The notes under the pieces were generated by a model. It saw nothing but the letters and a program-made list of their open reading frames with translations, had not been told where the DNA came from and ran no database searches. Below are positions 1 to 12,180 of a stretch of DNA of 64,000 nucleotides, piece after piece. The DNA is from Elysia chlorotica. Taxonomy: Eukaryota; Mollusca; Gastropoda; Plakobranchidae. The position numbers and the translations under genes were made by a program. The stretch is from NCBI GenBank assembly GCA_003991915.1, contig RQTK01000425.1:184696-248695 (forward strand), in the 5' to 3' direction. How positions within the stretch are numbered: the first letter of the stretch is position 1; every line of letters begins with the position of its first letter.

Positions 1-440
1 CTCCCATTCCCTCCCATTCCCTCCCATATTCTCCCATATCCTCCCATACCCTACCATTTCTTCCCATATCCTCCCATATTCTCACATATCCTCCCATATC
101 CTCCCATATCCCCCCATACTCTCCCATACACTCCCATATTCTCCCATACCATACCATATCCTCTCATATCCTCCCATATCCTCCCATATCCTCCCATATC
201 CTCTCATATCTTTCCATATCCTCCAATATTCTCATATATCCTCCCATATTATCCCACACCCTTCCATATCGTCCACATCGTCCCATATCCTCCCATATCC
301 CCATACCAACATCCCATACCCTTCCATATCGTCCATATCGTCCCATATCCTCTCATATCCCCATACCAACCCATATCATCATATCCTTATGCATTCCGTT
401 GTCCCTCTCTGCCTATTCCACGCATATCCTCCCATAATCC
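1..440. repeat. 10-bp minisatellite (CTCCCATATC-like)
   Basis: The first ~440 bases are a head-to-tail array of a 10-base unit close to CTCCCATATC. The array decays rightwards, where an internal ~58-base higher-order copy is visible (the CATACCCTTCCATATCGTCC string recurs near 257 and 315). The 5' end of the array lies outside the window. The glycine/arginine/tyrosine-rich frame on the minus strand is only translated repeat. Confidence 0.93.
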
Positions 441-892
441 TCACCTTACTCTGATCCCCCTCCCTCACCCTCCTTCCTTCTCCCACCCCAAGTGACTGAG
501 GAGGAGATGCCCCCAAGTGAGCGAATGACTTGTCACCTTCCTATCGACCGCTGGAAAATTAAACACCAGTGCAATCTACAAGCGCAAACAGTCTCGCTTT
601 TACGCTCTCACTTTTCCTTCCATCTCGACCTTTGGCTGTCGGTAAATAGAGTTTTAGTTTGGGGCTCTCAAAATCTATGTGTTTTGCCAAAGTAAAGATA
701 TTTTAGAGTCAAGCCTCTTCTATTCAGAGGCTTCCAGCGACGTAATATTTTAGTTATCGATAAACAAATAGAAAGAGTTGGCGCTAGTGCCTCAGATGAT
801 ACAGTCAGTTCTTTAGATCTATGGAAGTGGGGACCACGACGAAGTATTTTAGGCGTCCGACTATGGCATATAAATACATGATATGATGATGA
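441..892. other. unique sequence, no feature seen
   Basis: C-rich trailing edge of the minisatellite followed by ordinary sequence. A 67-codon open frame at 492-695 has no recognisable domain or splice context, and I do not call it a gene. Confidence 0.5.
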
Positions 893-1150
893 GAGTTGAG
901 TTTAGTTGGTTTAACGTCCAGCTTCAGCACTATATAAGCTATATTTTGGACGAGCCCCAGGACTGACGTCCGACAATTTGATGTGCTGCCACATTTGAGA
1001 CTCATCTCTCAGCCGGTAACATTATACTAACAGCGACCCAACCAGCAGGGAACGAAATTGGACATATAAATCTGCCGATCTTAGGATTCGAACCACGGAC
1101 CTCCCGATCTGGAGACCAACGGTCTACCACTTAAGCCAGTTTGCCCAGTC
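893..1150 (-). mobile_element. tRNA-derived SINE, head type B
   Basis: This is a full-length minus-strand copy of the main SINE of this window. On the plus strand it opens with the GAGTTGAG/GGTTTAACGTCCA tail and runs through the central body (ACTATATAAGCTATATT, CTGACGTC, GCTGCCACA, CAGCGACCCAACCAGCAGGG). It ends in a tRNA-like head whose reverse complement has an A-box-like GGCTTAAGTGGTAGACC and a perfect B-box GGTTCGAATCC. The head differs from the commoner one on the other copies, while the body is shared. Confidence 0.85.
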
Positions 1151-1225
1151 CCCCCCTCCCCTCCTTATTCTTTCATGATATGATAAGCTGGGCAGTAAAT
1201 TACCCCCTTTTCTTGTCCATACTTG

Positions 1226-1333
1226 TGGTCGGAAGTACAACGTCGGAGTAACTTGAAAATTCATCGTAAGCCTTCCTATTGTTATACTTGAAGACTAGTC
1301 GTAACATTACTAGAACGTTGTACTACGATCTAG
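1226..1333. mobile_element. Foldback / MITE-like inverted repeat
   Basis: A ~108-bp imperfect palindrome. The left arm begins GGTCGGAAGTACAACGTC and the right arm ends AACGTTGTACTACGATC, and the two are rough reverse complements over ~40 bases. Related sequences occur at 26513, 35563, 51828, 53433 and 60507, so this is a dispersed family. It has no coding capacity, and the mobilising enzyme is unknown. Confidence 0.6.
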
Positions 1334-2029
1334 GCCCAGTAGAAAAAATTCCTGCAAAACGATTATGTTCAAACTCAAAGCCTTGTGTACCACACGTCCA
1401 AAATGATAAAAATTAACCGGAAAATTACACTTTTTACGCAGCGAATGTTATTACAAGGCGTATTTTTACAAGATTTATACATTGCTATAGAATCCATAGA
1501 ATCAGAGTATGAATTGATCTTGTTTATATTATGGTTTACCTAAAATCAACACTGTCAATGTCATCGTAGTGAGAAATGAAAACTAGACGGTTTTAGAGTT
1601 ATAGGTTGTCTTGCGCTTTATTTATATAGAAACAAAAAAACGATACGAATATATCTGAAATGATACTGTTGTCAAGAGGACGTGTTTAAACGACAGAAAG
1701 CTAAATTAATCGAATCAAACAAATTTTTGACCACGTTTAACGTTCGTAAATTGATACAAAGAGAAAAGTTGACACTGTTCACAGTTCGTGACAAAAAACC
1801 CACTTGAAATGGCCAGACGTTCATCTTTGTATTTATCCCTGCTATAGCCTTGCTGATGACTCATAGTCATCCATTCACTCACTCATACACATACTGTATG
1901 TTGTGAAGAACACCAAAAGATTTTTTAAAAAACTTTTTGGATCATTTTAAGTCGTTACTATCGAATAAGTTAGAGAGCGCTTCCAACTTTTGGAAAAAAT
2001 GCAAACCATAGGTATCATGGGTTCAGAAC
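1334..2029. other. AT-rich intergenic sequence
   Basis: No open frame, repeat or RNA signal that I can support. Confidence 0.5.
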
Positions 2030-2717
2030 CCATCACCTGTCATCGTTTGATCAGGACCCGAACCCTGGACGTCTGATTTGATGCCGGTCGCTCTATCTGC
2101 TAAGCTTTCTCGCCGCCTGACTGTGTTGGACTAAACGAGATCATCCCAGAGATATATAGTGAACCCTGATGATCATGAACGCAACCCATAGACCTCTGAT
2201 CAGAATCCTCGCGCTCTACCTATAGAGTGTACCCTTCCGGTAACAGCATTGTAGCAAACGAGACTATTCCAGAGATATCGTGACTCCAAACGATTAGGAA
2301 CCTAACCATATTATTCCTCTAACATGAAGCATACGTTGTACACACACTGTCATATTGAGCTAACCCACCCACTGACTGTGTTGGAGACAACGAGACCATA
2401 CTAGAAATATTATGGCTCCAAATAATCAAGAACCGAACCATGAACGTCTGATCTGAAGTCGGGTACTTTACCTCCTTCACTCCGAGACTTTTGTTTGACC
2501 AAACGAGACTATCCCAGAGAAATCATGATTCCCAATGATCAGTCATCGAACCTAGGACCTTTTATTTGAAACCACATTCTCTACCAGTACATAGAGAGCT
2601 AACCCATCCTCTGACTGCGTTGGACTAAACGAGACCATCTCAAAGCTTTTCTGATCCCAAATGAAAAGGAATTGAACTAAGAACCTCTGCTTATAAGCAA
2701 TGCGCTCTGTCTATAGA

Positions 2718-2860
2718 TGTCCGGCTGAGAAAGAAGCCCAATATGCGTGCACTGTCTATGTGTGTCACGCTTAAATCTTTCAGATGTTAGTCTTGTGACT
2801 CGTCCACAATATATTATAGATAGCGTTGACGTTCTACGTATAGCAATCAACTCAACTCAA
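2718..2860 (+). mobile_element. 5'-truncated SINE nested in the tRNA-module array
   Basis: A plus-strand copy starting inside the body (CCGGCTGAGA) and ending in the CAACTCAACTCAA tail. It is flanked by an imperfect 13-bp target duplication, CTCTGTCTATAGA at 2705-2717 and CTCTACCTATAGA at 2861-2873. It splits one tRNA-like module, so it inserted after the array formed. Confidence 0.8.
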
Positions 2861-3145
2861 CTCTACCTATAGAGCTAACCCACGCCTTGATTTTGTTAGA
2901 CCAAACGTGACAATAAGAGATCTGGAACCAAAACCCTGAACCTATAAATTTAAGACGTGCACTCAGCTTACACAAATCTAATCCACATTTCACTTTGTTG
3001 GACCAAACGAGCCCATCCAAAAGCCATCATGGCTCCAGAGCTTACTGCCTGTCACTGCCTAATCAGGAAGGGAACCAGCGACCTCTGTTTTGAATCCATG
3101 CGCTTTACCTACACACAGCAAATCCCAACTTTTGTTTGACCGAAC

Positions 3146-3400
3146 GCAGTTGGAATTGAGTTTGTTTAACGTCCAACATCAGCACCATATAGGCTATATT
3201 GTGGACGGGTCCCAAATCTGATGTCTGACAATTTTATGTCCTGCCACACACGAGACAGGCGGGAATGCTATGACTCCTGTCTCAGCCAGTCACATTAAAC
3301 TGACACCGACCCAACAAGTAGGGAGCGAAATCGCCAGGGCTCGAACGCGGACCTTTTGCGTCGAAAGCCGATGTTCTACCCCAGGGCCACCGCACCCCAA
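3146..3400 (-). mobile_element. Full-length tRNA-derived SINE nested in the array
   Basis: A minus-strand copy with the complete body and head type A (reverse complement GGCCCTGGGGTAGAACATC, with a B-box region one base off consensus). An 11-base target duplication flanks it, TTGACCGAACG at 3135-3145 and TTGACCAAACG at 3401-3411 (10 of 11 identical). It interrupts the TTGGACCAAACGAGACC strip of a module. Confidence 0.88.
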
Positions 3401-3640
3401 TTGACCAAACGAAACCATCCCAGAGCTATCATTGTTCCAGAGGCTACTGCCTGTCACTGCTTGATCAGGAATGGAACCAGCGACCTCTGTTTTGGATCCA
3501 TACGATTTACCTACATGCAGCTACCTCACTCCGAGACTTTTGTTGGACCAAACGAGACCATTCCAGAACTATCATGGTTCCGAGGTTACTGCCAGTCACT
3601 GCCTGATCGAAGTGATGGTCCCTAGAGAAATATTCCGCTC

Positions 3641-4748
3641 AGAGAAAAACTACCGCCCGGGGGATACTCATGATGGGCCATTTAAAAAGTGAAAGTCGTT
3701 GAAGACAGGAACGATGGAAAACTGGACGATTTATTTCCTTTGTGTTGCATAGAGTAAGGTATGGTACACAGGAAGAATGAAAATATCACATGAAAAAAAA
3801 ATTGTTTTTAACTCAATACGGTTTATTCGTGTCGGGATAGTTTTTTTGGGGAAGTTGAAGTGTTTGTTCAGAATTGATATATGGGCAAATAATAAACATT
3901 ATATCCTAGAGTTCCTTTCTTTTACGTAAAAGTGATTTATTGATTTACAAAGAAAAAACAAAGAATATATCCCGTCAAAAATGTGTTTGTTTGTTTGTTT
4001 TAGGTCAAAACAGTATTTTATGTCGTGGTACTTTTAGAGAAGTTTTGTGTGTAGCACTGATACATCGTGACATAATATTTATTATTAAGGAAAAGAAAAG
4101 TAAATAAATCGCTACTTGCACAAGAAGAATTATTAAAGGAAATGGTATAACGTTCTGTAAGCCTGTAATGTTGGAATATTTGTCCATCGTATACAGACTA
4201 TGATGGAAGGGAGATAACTAAAACACATTTTTAAAACAGTCTTTGCACTGAAACAAATGGACTGACAACACGAACAAACGCTCAAGGGACAAATCTGTTT
4301 TTTTTTATACTCTATCTAGTTGAGGAGTTAAGAATAGAAAAAAGTTTAGGTAAAATAAATGAAGCTTGATTAATGGAGCTATGAATAGATAGATAAACAG
4401 ATGGATAGGCAAATTTATGTAGATTGACAGGTTTATAGTGAAAAAACTAGCAAATAGGATAGAAATAGAGCTCAACACTCTCTTCGTACCTAATGGGCCT
4501 TCAGTCTAGATCTCTACGCTTGGGTCGACAAAACACTGACTGTAGTCTGCGTATTCTAGAACTCCCGTAGAAATCGTTGAAGACGCTAACGTGAGGAACC
4601 TTGCTCTCCAAGCGAATTTGCTATTTGTCAGAACGTTAACCCCTCTTGACTTTCAAACTTGAGCATCTACTCATCCCACAGCTTGACTCTCCAGAACCTC
4701 TCGGCGTTTGAGCCTCTGGCATTTTGTGTCTTAGAAGTAAAGAAGAGT
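3641..4748. other. AT-rich intergenic sequence
   Basis: Contains a short GTTT run near 3987 and a loose AGATAGAT/GATGGATAGG patch near 4386. No credible gene. Confidence 0.5.
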
Positions 4749-4825
4749 TCTCTCTACCTCTCTGTCTCTCTCTATGTGCCAACTCTCTCTCTCTCTTTCT
4801 CTCTCTCTGTCTCTCTGCCTCTCTC

Positions 4826-4870
<45 letters not shown>
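4749..4870. repeat. (CT)n microsatellite
   Basis: CT-rich run with TGTCTC and TGCC interruptions, pure from ~4830. Open frames on both strands here are translated repeat. Confidence 0.95.
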
Positions 4871-4872
<2 letters not shown>

Positions 4873-5763
4873 CAAAGTCATCTAAATTTCCAGGAAATGT
4901 TTGGTTTAGTTTTAACAATCTTCAAAAGGTCAACAAAATCTGTAAACTCCGTTTTTTTACAGCTCTCACTGTCACTTTGGATCTAATTAACTAACGATTA
5001 TTACATGGGACCTGTTGTTGGTATGGTTGGAACAATAACTGATGACTGGCTGACACAGAAAACCTGGTGTTCCTGATCTATCGCAGCACGTAATATAACC
5101 AGACATCAGTCTTGGGACCCATCCATGACATTATCTAGTCTGTGGCGTCAAGAAACTAAAAACAAAAAATGACATAATTATACACTGCGCTATCCATCTA
5201 CACTGAATTAAGATATTTTTACTAGAGTTTGTTTCGGGGGCAGTAGATCATAGATAGGAATAATCCTGATAATGAAATTGTCTATATCACAGATACAGAA
5301 GATGCATCTGTTTTATTAAACTATCTAGTGTTTAAAACGTATCTTTATCTCTTGGACGCATTGAAAGTTAAACTTAAATGATCTTTTAAAATGTCTAAAT
5401 TATCAGGCATATTGTCTTATTATATCTGCCAAAATGTCTAAAACAATGGCGTCAAAACGAAATAGAATGGAATTAAAAAAAGGCACAAAGTAATTATAAA
5501 TATAAACAACTGTCATGTTTACCTAAGTCGAAGGATGATGCAGGTACCATATTTTTAAGCTATGTTCAAAATTCCAATTGTTGACAAGGTTAAAATCAGT
5601 TTAGATTATAACCGTAGAAAATTATGTAAATTTATTACCCCCTGTTACATAAACTCCAATAGTGCAGATAGCGGTGACTATCTCAATGTAACCTGATATT
5701 TATGTGACATTAGCTTATTATTTTGAGGCATTTTCGCACTAGTTAAAACTTTTTTTGCACGGA
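4871..5763. other. AT-rich intergenic sequence
   Basis: Nothing recognisable on either strand. The stretch near 5090-5150 (CAGTCTTGGGACCCATCC) is a faint relic of SINE body. Confidence 0.45.
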
Positions 5764-5851
5764 CATAAAATTGTCAGACGTCCTTCTTAGGGCTCGTCCA
5801 CAATATAGCCAATATAGTGCTGCTGTTGGACGTTAAACCAACCAACCCAAC
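5764..5851 (+). mobile_element. 5'-truncated SINE (3' end only)
   Basis: Contains CATAAAATTGTCAGACGTC, GGGCTCGTCCACAATATAGC and GTTGGACGTTAAACCAACC, the 3' half of the main SINE in plus orientation. Confidence 0.85.
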
Positions 5852-8800
5852 CCCCAACCCCCTCTTCTTTTTTCTCACCTCCGTATTACCGTGAACACTC
5901 CTCTATTTGTTAATTGGTAATGAGGTAACAAATCAATTATAACCGATTAATTGATTTTTTACAATCCCGATTTTCGTGTCGAATAAGATATCATCATTCG
6001 TCATGAGTGTAAACGAAACAAAGAAAGAAAAATAAAAACAATGCAGCAGAATTTACTTAGTTGCTTTTATTATTTTCTGTGCTCCTTAACATTATTTTTT
6101 GTTTTATTACACAGAAGAGTAAAGCAATGGTGGCGAACAGTGTTTGTGTTGCGGTTATGGCTTATGGCTCTGTACATTTTAAGACCAAGAATATTTATGA
6201 AGAAAATGTTAATAACAAATAAGGCAGTCTAATTCTTGTATAGCTTCTAGAGATCTGCTAAGGTTCAAGGGATCAAAAATGAAAATAGAGCTTTCATATT
6301 TGATCACAAGCAAAATATTCCTGCAAAAGAATTTGTTGTAGTTAAATCCATTAAAAATTGGATTATAAATACAAAAGATAATCACACATGTTATTTTACT
6401 TTACAATGCAGTAGCGCTATTTTCTAGCAGTTAATTATAACATCTTCTCATCTGACCTACTTAACTGTATTTAAACCCCGAAAAATTATAATACAAATTA
6501 AAATTCGAGCATTGCTCTTGATGAAACAACTTGATCAACATTTTAGTCCAAATGCAAAGCACTTGCTTTGTTATATTATGTACCCAGGAGGCTCTATCCA
6601 TAACTGCAAACCTTATTCTGCGCACATCTAACTTTCTAGAAATTTTTGACCGTCAATACATATTGAAACTCGCTTAAATTAATAATAAAGTCCAGACCTT
6701 GATATTGGTTATTAGAAATTATAACTACGTTTTCTCTCCCCAACCCTCTCCCCGCCAGAGCGAAATATTCTTGTAAATATTGTTTAGGTTCTAGACATAT
6801 CCCTTAAAAATCTTAACACTATTAATCACCATATCAGAATCGAAGAAACTAGGTTAATTTTAATTAAAAATGTGCAGCAAAACCGATTTCCATATATTTT
6901 TCCACTCAAACTTCCGACTTCATTTTTTTAGATCCCGAAATGATATTGAAATTCAAGGATCTCTCTCGATCTAATGCGATGGGCAGTTTAATTCTAAATA
7001 TAGCGTCGTGTTTCCCATATTATCTGTGTTACAAGTGCACTTGTAGGATTCTGTGTCCAGGATGTTCGCTTTCTATCTTAGGAAACCATCTGACTTGTGC
7101 CGATCTCAAACACAAGAGCTCTCTGGGAACGATCAGATATTGGCGAGTTTTTCTAATGTTCGCTCAGTATTCTCTCAATATTCTCACAATATTCTAAAAA
7201 AATTATCTCCAGTCGAAACACAGATGGAACTTCTGTGAATTGTTTTGTTCGATTCTGATCTAGATTTTTTTTCTTCTTTTCCATCTGAATTATACAGATC
7301 TCATATTTGATAATGCCTGTTGTAGTTTTTAACTAAGAAGTAAAAAGAGAAAGATTTATATTAAAAAAAAATGTTAAACATTTTTTCTGAAAAAATTAAC
7401 AAACGTCTTATGTTGTAAGGGCAAGAACCACTGTACATTTTGAATCTGAGTGTGCAATTATAGAATGTGTTCTTTGTAAACAAACCGTAATTCAATAAGT
7501 GTCTTTATACATTTTAATTTTAATTTTTAAAGATTTTTATACAATAATATAGAGAGGGATGAATCAGTAGATCAAACTGATCTTGACGTATAAACGTTAA
7601 AAGTGGGGGAACAATTAACGTTCGGCATTTTATCTTAGGCAAAATTCCTGCATTAAGTTCCACACGATATAAAACGGTTTCAGCGACCACTACCTTTTTA
7701 ATATGCTACTAGCTGAGTTTCCAAATACATAATTTGTGTTTTTACATCACTTTTATAGTTATGCTTTTTTTAATTTATGCAGTTTACGGATTTTTTTCAT
7801 TTACGGGATGAAAGAAAAGACAGATTTATACAGGAAGTTTGTAGTGGCTTCAGATGTGACCCATAAAGTGAAATGTTTATCTTCTCCCAAATGTTTGTAT
7901 AAAGTTCAATGAGATACAAAACGCTTCCAGCTGCAGCTTTTCCTGGATTCGCTTCGATATAATTTTTAGTGAGTATCGTAGTGACTGAAGCATACCATCG
8001 AGATGTAAATAAGTAAAAGAGCAGTCAAAAAGCTAAAGGCTGTATCATATACATAAAACCTAATAGAAATTGTTTAAAAAACTGCTCGTAATTGATAATG
8101 CTAAAAAAAAAACAACGATGGGATACCCTTTTAAGTCTGTGAGACATCCAATCTAGCAAAACTTCCATCCTTATTTTTTCCATTTGACCAACGAAGTCAT
8201 AAAAAAATAGACAGAAAGTATTATTATTATGATTGTGTAAGATTGTGTCTTTGTGTGTGTGTGGAGAGATATATGATTATGGCTAATGGTCTTATCCAAG
8301 CATGCTCTTACATCTATTCATTATGTTTTATTAAACTTTGATCTCCCCTGAGATTAGCCTTTTCACATCACTGCATCTCAGATTGGGTATAATCTAATTT
8401 TGTTGAAACTCTTACATCTTTTCCAGTCTGCTTCAGTGCAGCAAGCAATCTTTATAGACATTTGTATTCACGCAATTACTAAAAATGTCTGATGTTGTGT
8501 CCTTGTAATTTTCTCGTCTTCTTTTTTTTTGTATAACCATACGATGCACTCACTACTATTTACCTAAAAGTCTTAGTTTTGTTGAATTATAAAAGGAATG
8601 CTCGTTTTTCGTGATTTCCTTTTTTGTTAAGCCCAAACGGATCCACAGAAAATGTAATCATGTTTGCACAAAAAGAATCAGCGCTTTTTAGTTTAGAAAA
8701 CAAATCCTTCCGTACCTTTTTGGTTTTCTGTTTAATACCATCGATTGTTTTTTTTTTCGTTATGAAGTTCTTTGCAAACAATACTTGTTCTTGGTTATAT

Positions 8801-8875
8801 TGAAGGCTTGTTCATTTCATCTATATTATTGAGTTCAATTGGCTGCAATTTTCCCTTCTTTGATTTCCTAGTTCT
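5852..8875. other. 3-kb AT-rich intergenic stretch
   Basis: Several frames of 60-85 codons exist (6041-6232, 6940-7197, minus 8587-8781) but show no domain, signal peptide, splice-site pairing or codon bias. I see no gene, RNA or repeat here beyond short homopolymer runs. Confidence 0.5.
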
Positions 8876-9005
8876 TTTAATGTCCAGAGTCAATAACTAG
8901 GCCACATTGACGAACCCCGTAACTAACGTCTGGCAAATTACGTGCTGACACACTGAAAAAAGCGGGGATACAAACATTCTGTTTCAGCCAATACAGTTTT
9001 ATTGA
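8876..9005 (-). mobile_element. Diverged, head-less SINE copy
   Basis: Tail and body only: TTTTAATGTCCAGAGTC, CTAACGTCTGGCAAATTACG, GTGCTGACACACTGA, GTTTCAGCCAATACAG. Roughly 30% diverged from the better copies and lacking the tRNA-like head. Confidence 0.65.
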
Positions 9006-9535
9006 TACATGAAAAAAAAACTGCATGATCTTACGGTTTTAGTTTATTAAAAAAAATTATGAAATTTAAAAATAGCCAGTTTTACTATTGAATCGTGATT
9101 CTTGATTTTATTTTACGCTTCTTGTAGTCAATTTTTAACGGAGTATTTACGCATACTTCACTCTTAATGATCACTGTACATGGTATTCTAAAGACAGTCA
9201 ACCTTGAGAAAACGTTTTCAATGTTCAGTACAGGTAATTTTAGACATAACTACTAACTTTTGGTCATGTGCAATGAAACTAGATCAAGCGTAACCCATCA
9301 ATTGGTTCAATTTACTAGTTTTACATGGCGTTATAAGATTGCAAATCTTCAGTCTGTTAATAATATTATGAACTCGTATCAGAGCATTACAATTAAAAAT
9401 CTTTGGATATTATTAAGAAATATTATTCGTTTTTTTAAATTTTATGATAAACAGTTAAGAAGTCACTGGCAAAAAAGGGGGGAAAGGGGGAGGGGTCGAA
9501 TTGGCTCAATCCATTGTAAATTATGGATATATTAT
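9006..9535. other. AT-rich sequence, no feature
   Basis: A 114-codon frame at 9260-9604 runs into the adjacent SINE and has no recognised domain. Confidence 0.45.
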
Positions 9536-9655
9536 AGCAGTGGTCTCCCAACCGGGAGGTCAGCGGTTCGTTATTTTTGGCGCCCGTCCACATTACGAGT
9601 ATAGCCTATAATTGTATGACTGATTTTGGACGTTAAAACTACAAATCAAACAAAA
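9536..9655 (+). mobile_element. Internally deleted SINE
   Basis: A head fragment of type B (GGTCTCCCAACCGGGAGGTC, AGCGGTTCG) is joined directly to the 3' end (CGCCCGTCCACATTACG, TTTTGGACGTTAAAACTAC). About half of the body is missing. Confidence 0.7.
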
Positions 9656-10220
9656 CAAAACCGGGCAGCAAGTAAGACCCAAAGCCACTAACTTCAACAC
9701 TAGTAATTCTTTAAAAAAAAACAAAAGCTGTTAAAGCATTTGGGGTTCTTCTAAGTTTTGCTCAGCCCCTCGTCTTAAAAACAGAAGGGTAAGCGATTTG
9801 AATCGTTATTCGGGTTGTTATAGAAGTCGGTAGTTTAACATATTTAGCGTTTCAAAAGAAGTTACATCGAGGTTAATGATTTCAAGTCCCATGTACTTAA
9901 GTATTAACGCGATTCATAAGATTAGGGTCGGCGGCAGACTGGTATTACCTAGAAATAACGTACTTATTCAAGTGTGTTTAAAGCTGAGCAGTCACTGGTT
10001 CGGTAATGGTGATCCGTCTATAATCAGGACCGATAGCTTAAGTTGGTAGGGTCTCTTTAGCCTTGGCGAGGCGCCGGTCCACACAATAATGGCCTAAAGA
10101 AGGGTAAACAAATCAATTGGGTTATCTGAGTTAATGGAGGAAAAGTCAGTCGTGTTGAATGTGGAGAACAGAGTGATCCGCCCATAAGGTAAATCAACAG
10201 GACGAGCCAGACAGTTGTTG
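9656..10220. other. Intergenic sequence, no feature
   Basis: No gene, RNA or clear repeat seen. Confidence 0.45.
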
Positions 10221-10479
10221 TTCAGTTGAATTGGTTTAACGTCCAACATCAGCACTATATAGCCTATATTGTGAACGAGCCCCAAGACTGACGTCTGACA
10301 ATTTTATGTGTTGCCACACACAAGACAAGTCGAGGGTACCACGACTCCTGTCTCAGCCAATCACATTAAACTGACACCGACCCAACCAGTAGGGAGTGAA
10401 ATCGCCAGGGCTCGAACCACGAACCTTTTGCGCGCGTCGGAAGAGTCGAGGTTCTACCCCAAGGCCACCCCCAGCCCCA
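10221..10479 (-). mobile_element. Full-length tRNA-derived SINE
   Basis: A complete minus-strand copy: tail GGTTTAACGTCCAACATCAG, body CTGACGTCTGACAATTTTAT, ACACCGACCCAACCAGTAGG, head B-box GGCTCGAACC (plus-strand view) and A-box region TTCTACCCCAAGGCCACC. The head contains a small insertion (GCGCGTCGG) relative to other copies. Confidence 0.9.
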
Positions 10480-11106
10480 TAGATACTAACCCCTACCGTG
10501 TGGGTGAAATGTGCGAAGAGCAGAAATTATTATAATATGGCGGGTTGAGAAGCCTATTAATAAATATGTAACCATATAGAGTTAAAGAGGGTAGTTACAT
10601 TGTCATGTAGTTTGCCTGTAGACTCGCAATGTTATGATAATTCAAATAAAGGTAATCATTCTATGTCAAGCCATGCAGAGCTAAGTGGCAGAATTTTTCA
10701 ATTTTTTTACAGCAGACTTACATATATGTATGATTTAATTAGATTTCTGAGGTTTAAAAATGCAGACACACTAATAGAAAGAACGTATGCTATACTTGGT
10801 TGCTTGCTGATTTAAAATACGATTCATAGATTCATGTACTGGTGGAGATTAAAAACTAAGAAACAAAAAAGACAACAAAGAAACAGTAAAACAAACAAAT
10901 AAGCAGCAATGACAGTTGCCGAAAATGGAAGTTGGAGTCAAAGTGAGCTATATCCCTATACTTTTAAACACAACAAGAGCAGTTTACAGTCGCTTTTGCT
11001 CTGAAGGGTATGTTGGCACGAGAGGGCAACACACTAAGTATTACTCTCCTCTGTAATGCTAATTATTTGATTGAATTAGACCACTTAAATTGCAAATCTT
11101 GTTCAA
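10480..11106. other. AT-rich intergenic sequence
   Basis: No supported feature. Confidence 0.45.
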
Positions 11107-11142
11107 ATGATGATGATTTTGCTTATGGTGATGATGATGATA

Positions 11143-11229
<87 letters not shown>

Positions 11230-11230
11230 C

Positions 11231-11272
<42 letters not shown>
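11107..11272. repeat. (GAT)n trinucleotide microsatellite
   Basis: Nearly pure GAT/ATG run from 11129 to 11272 with one GCT interruption near 11229. It reads as poly-Asp in one frame and poly-Met in another, but nothing around it supports coding. Confidence 0.95.
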
Positions 11273-11470
11273 CTACCAAATTTTACTCCTTAAACCCCCA
11301 AAAATTATCAACTGGATAGATGAATTTCAGTTAGCATGCTTTTATCTTACAAATGTTTTCTGAAGTAACGATTTCTTTATGTCTGGATAAGACACGAGAT
11401 CAATCTTCGTGGTAAACATAACTGATTGGCTGTTGGATTTTACCGTCTATAACTAGGTGATATCAGGCCA

Positions 11471-11496
11471 GACAGAGAGAAAAGAAAAAAAAATAA

Positions 11497-11529
<33 letters not shown>

Positions 11530-11640
11530 CAAAGACAGAGAGACAGACAGACAGAGAGAGGAGGGGCGAGAGATAGTTAGGTAAATTGACAGATAGACGG
11601 AGGAAAAGACATAGAGAGGGAGAGCGAGAGGATATGGGGC
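11471..11640. repeat. (GA)n / (ACAG)n microsatellite
   Basis: Purine-rich run, pure GA at 11498-11522, grading into ACAG units and then degenerate GAGAGG. Confidence 0.92.
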
Positions 11641-11884
11641 CGATGAATAGATACAAATCAACTATTTATCCAGACAACCACACTGCCTCAGGTTGAAGGT
11701 CTGTTGCTTTGTCCTGATAGTCATCTTGACCCGTTAAGTGACCCGGCATGAGTGGTCTGAAGCTGTATGTCCAAGCAGATGTCAATTTCCTCAGTCTGAA
11801 GCCCAGAAATATAAGCAAGCAGAGGAACAAATAATTGTTACGTTTGATTTGTGGCGGCAGACTTAAGTTCGGACGTTTTTTTGT

Positions 11885-12180
11885 GGGTTTTGTTTAGTTG
11901 TTTTTTTCTTTTGTTGTCTGTTTGATTGGGTGAGTTTTTTATGTCCAGTGTTAGCAAATATGGCATATAGCACACGGGTTGTGAAACTAACATTTCGCAA
12001 TTGAACAATGTTAGTTCAAACGTTTTAGTTTCTTTGTTTGTTCCGACGTTTATGTCGGAAGTTTTTAGTTGTTTATTTCTTTTGTTGTATGTCTCGGATG
12101 GGTTGGTTTCTTAACGTTCAATGTTAACAGCAAGGCTACATTGTGGATGAGAAAAAAAAGCTAACATTTGATTATGAACA
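11885..12180. repeat. Direct duplication of ~173 bp including SINE tail
   Basis: The block starting TTTAGTTGTTTTTTTCTTTT near 11892 recurs near 12065 as TTTAGTTGTTTATTTCTTTT. Both copies continue into a TTAACGTTCAATGTTA-like SINE tail and CTAACATTT. Only the second copy continues into the rest of a SINE. Confidence 0.6.

Larger units (their letters stand above)
2030..3640 (-). repeat. Tandem array of tRNA-like ~125-145 bp modules
   Basis: A degenerate module recurs head to tail. Each unit carries a strip like GATCAGGAACCGAACC, then ACCTCTGATTTGAA, GCGCTCTACCT, AGAGCTAACCCA, and finally TTGGACCAAACGAGACCATC. The last strip occurs near 2127, 2252, 2377, 2495, 2620, 2888, 2998, 3400 and 3543; undisturbed spacing is ~125 bases. 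On the minus strand each module looks like the 5' half of a tRNA-derived SINE, with an A-box-like segment (GTTAGCTC..TAGGTAGAGC) and a B-box-like segment (GGTTCGATTCC). The two wider spacings are explained by SINE insertions at 2718-2860 and 3146-3400. Confidence 0.75.

Noticed and set aside
2030..3640. A cluster of real tRNA genes
   Set aside because: Modules are too diverged, with inconsistent A/B-boxes and no cloverleaf; spacing and nested SINEs fit a decayed repeat array.
11010..11363. Poly-Asp protein
   Set aside because: GAT trinucleotide run with no supporting coding context.
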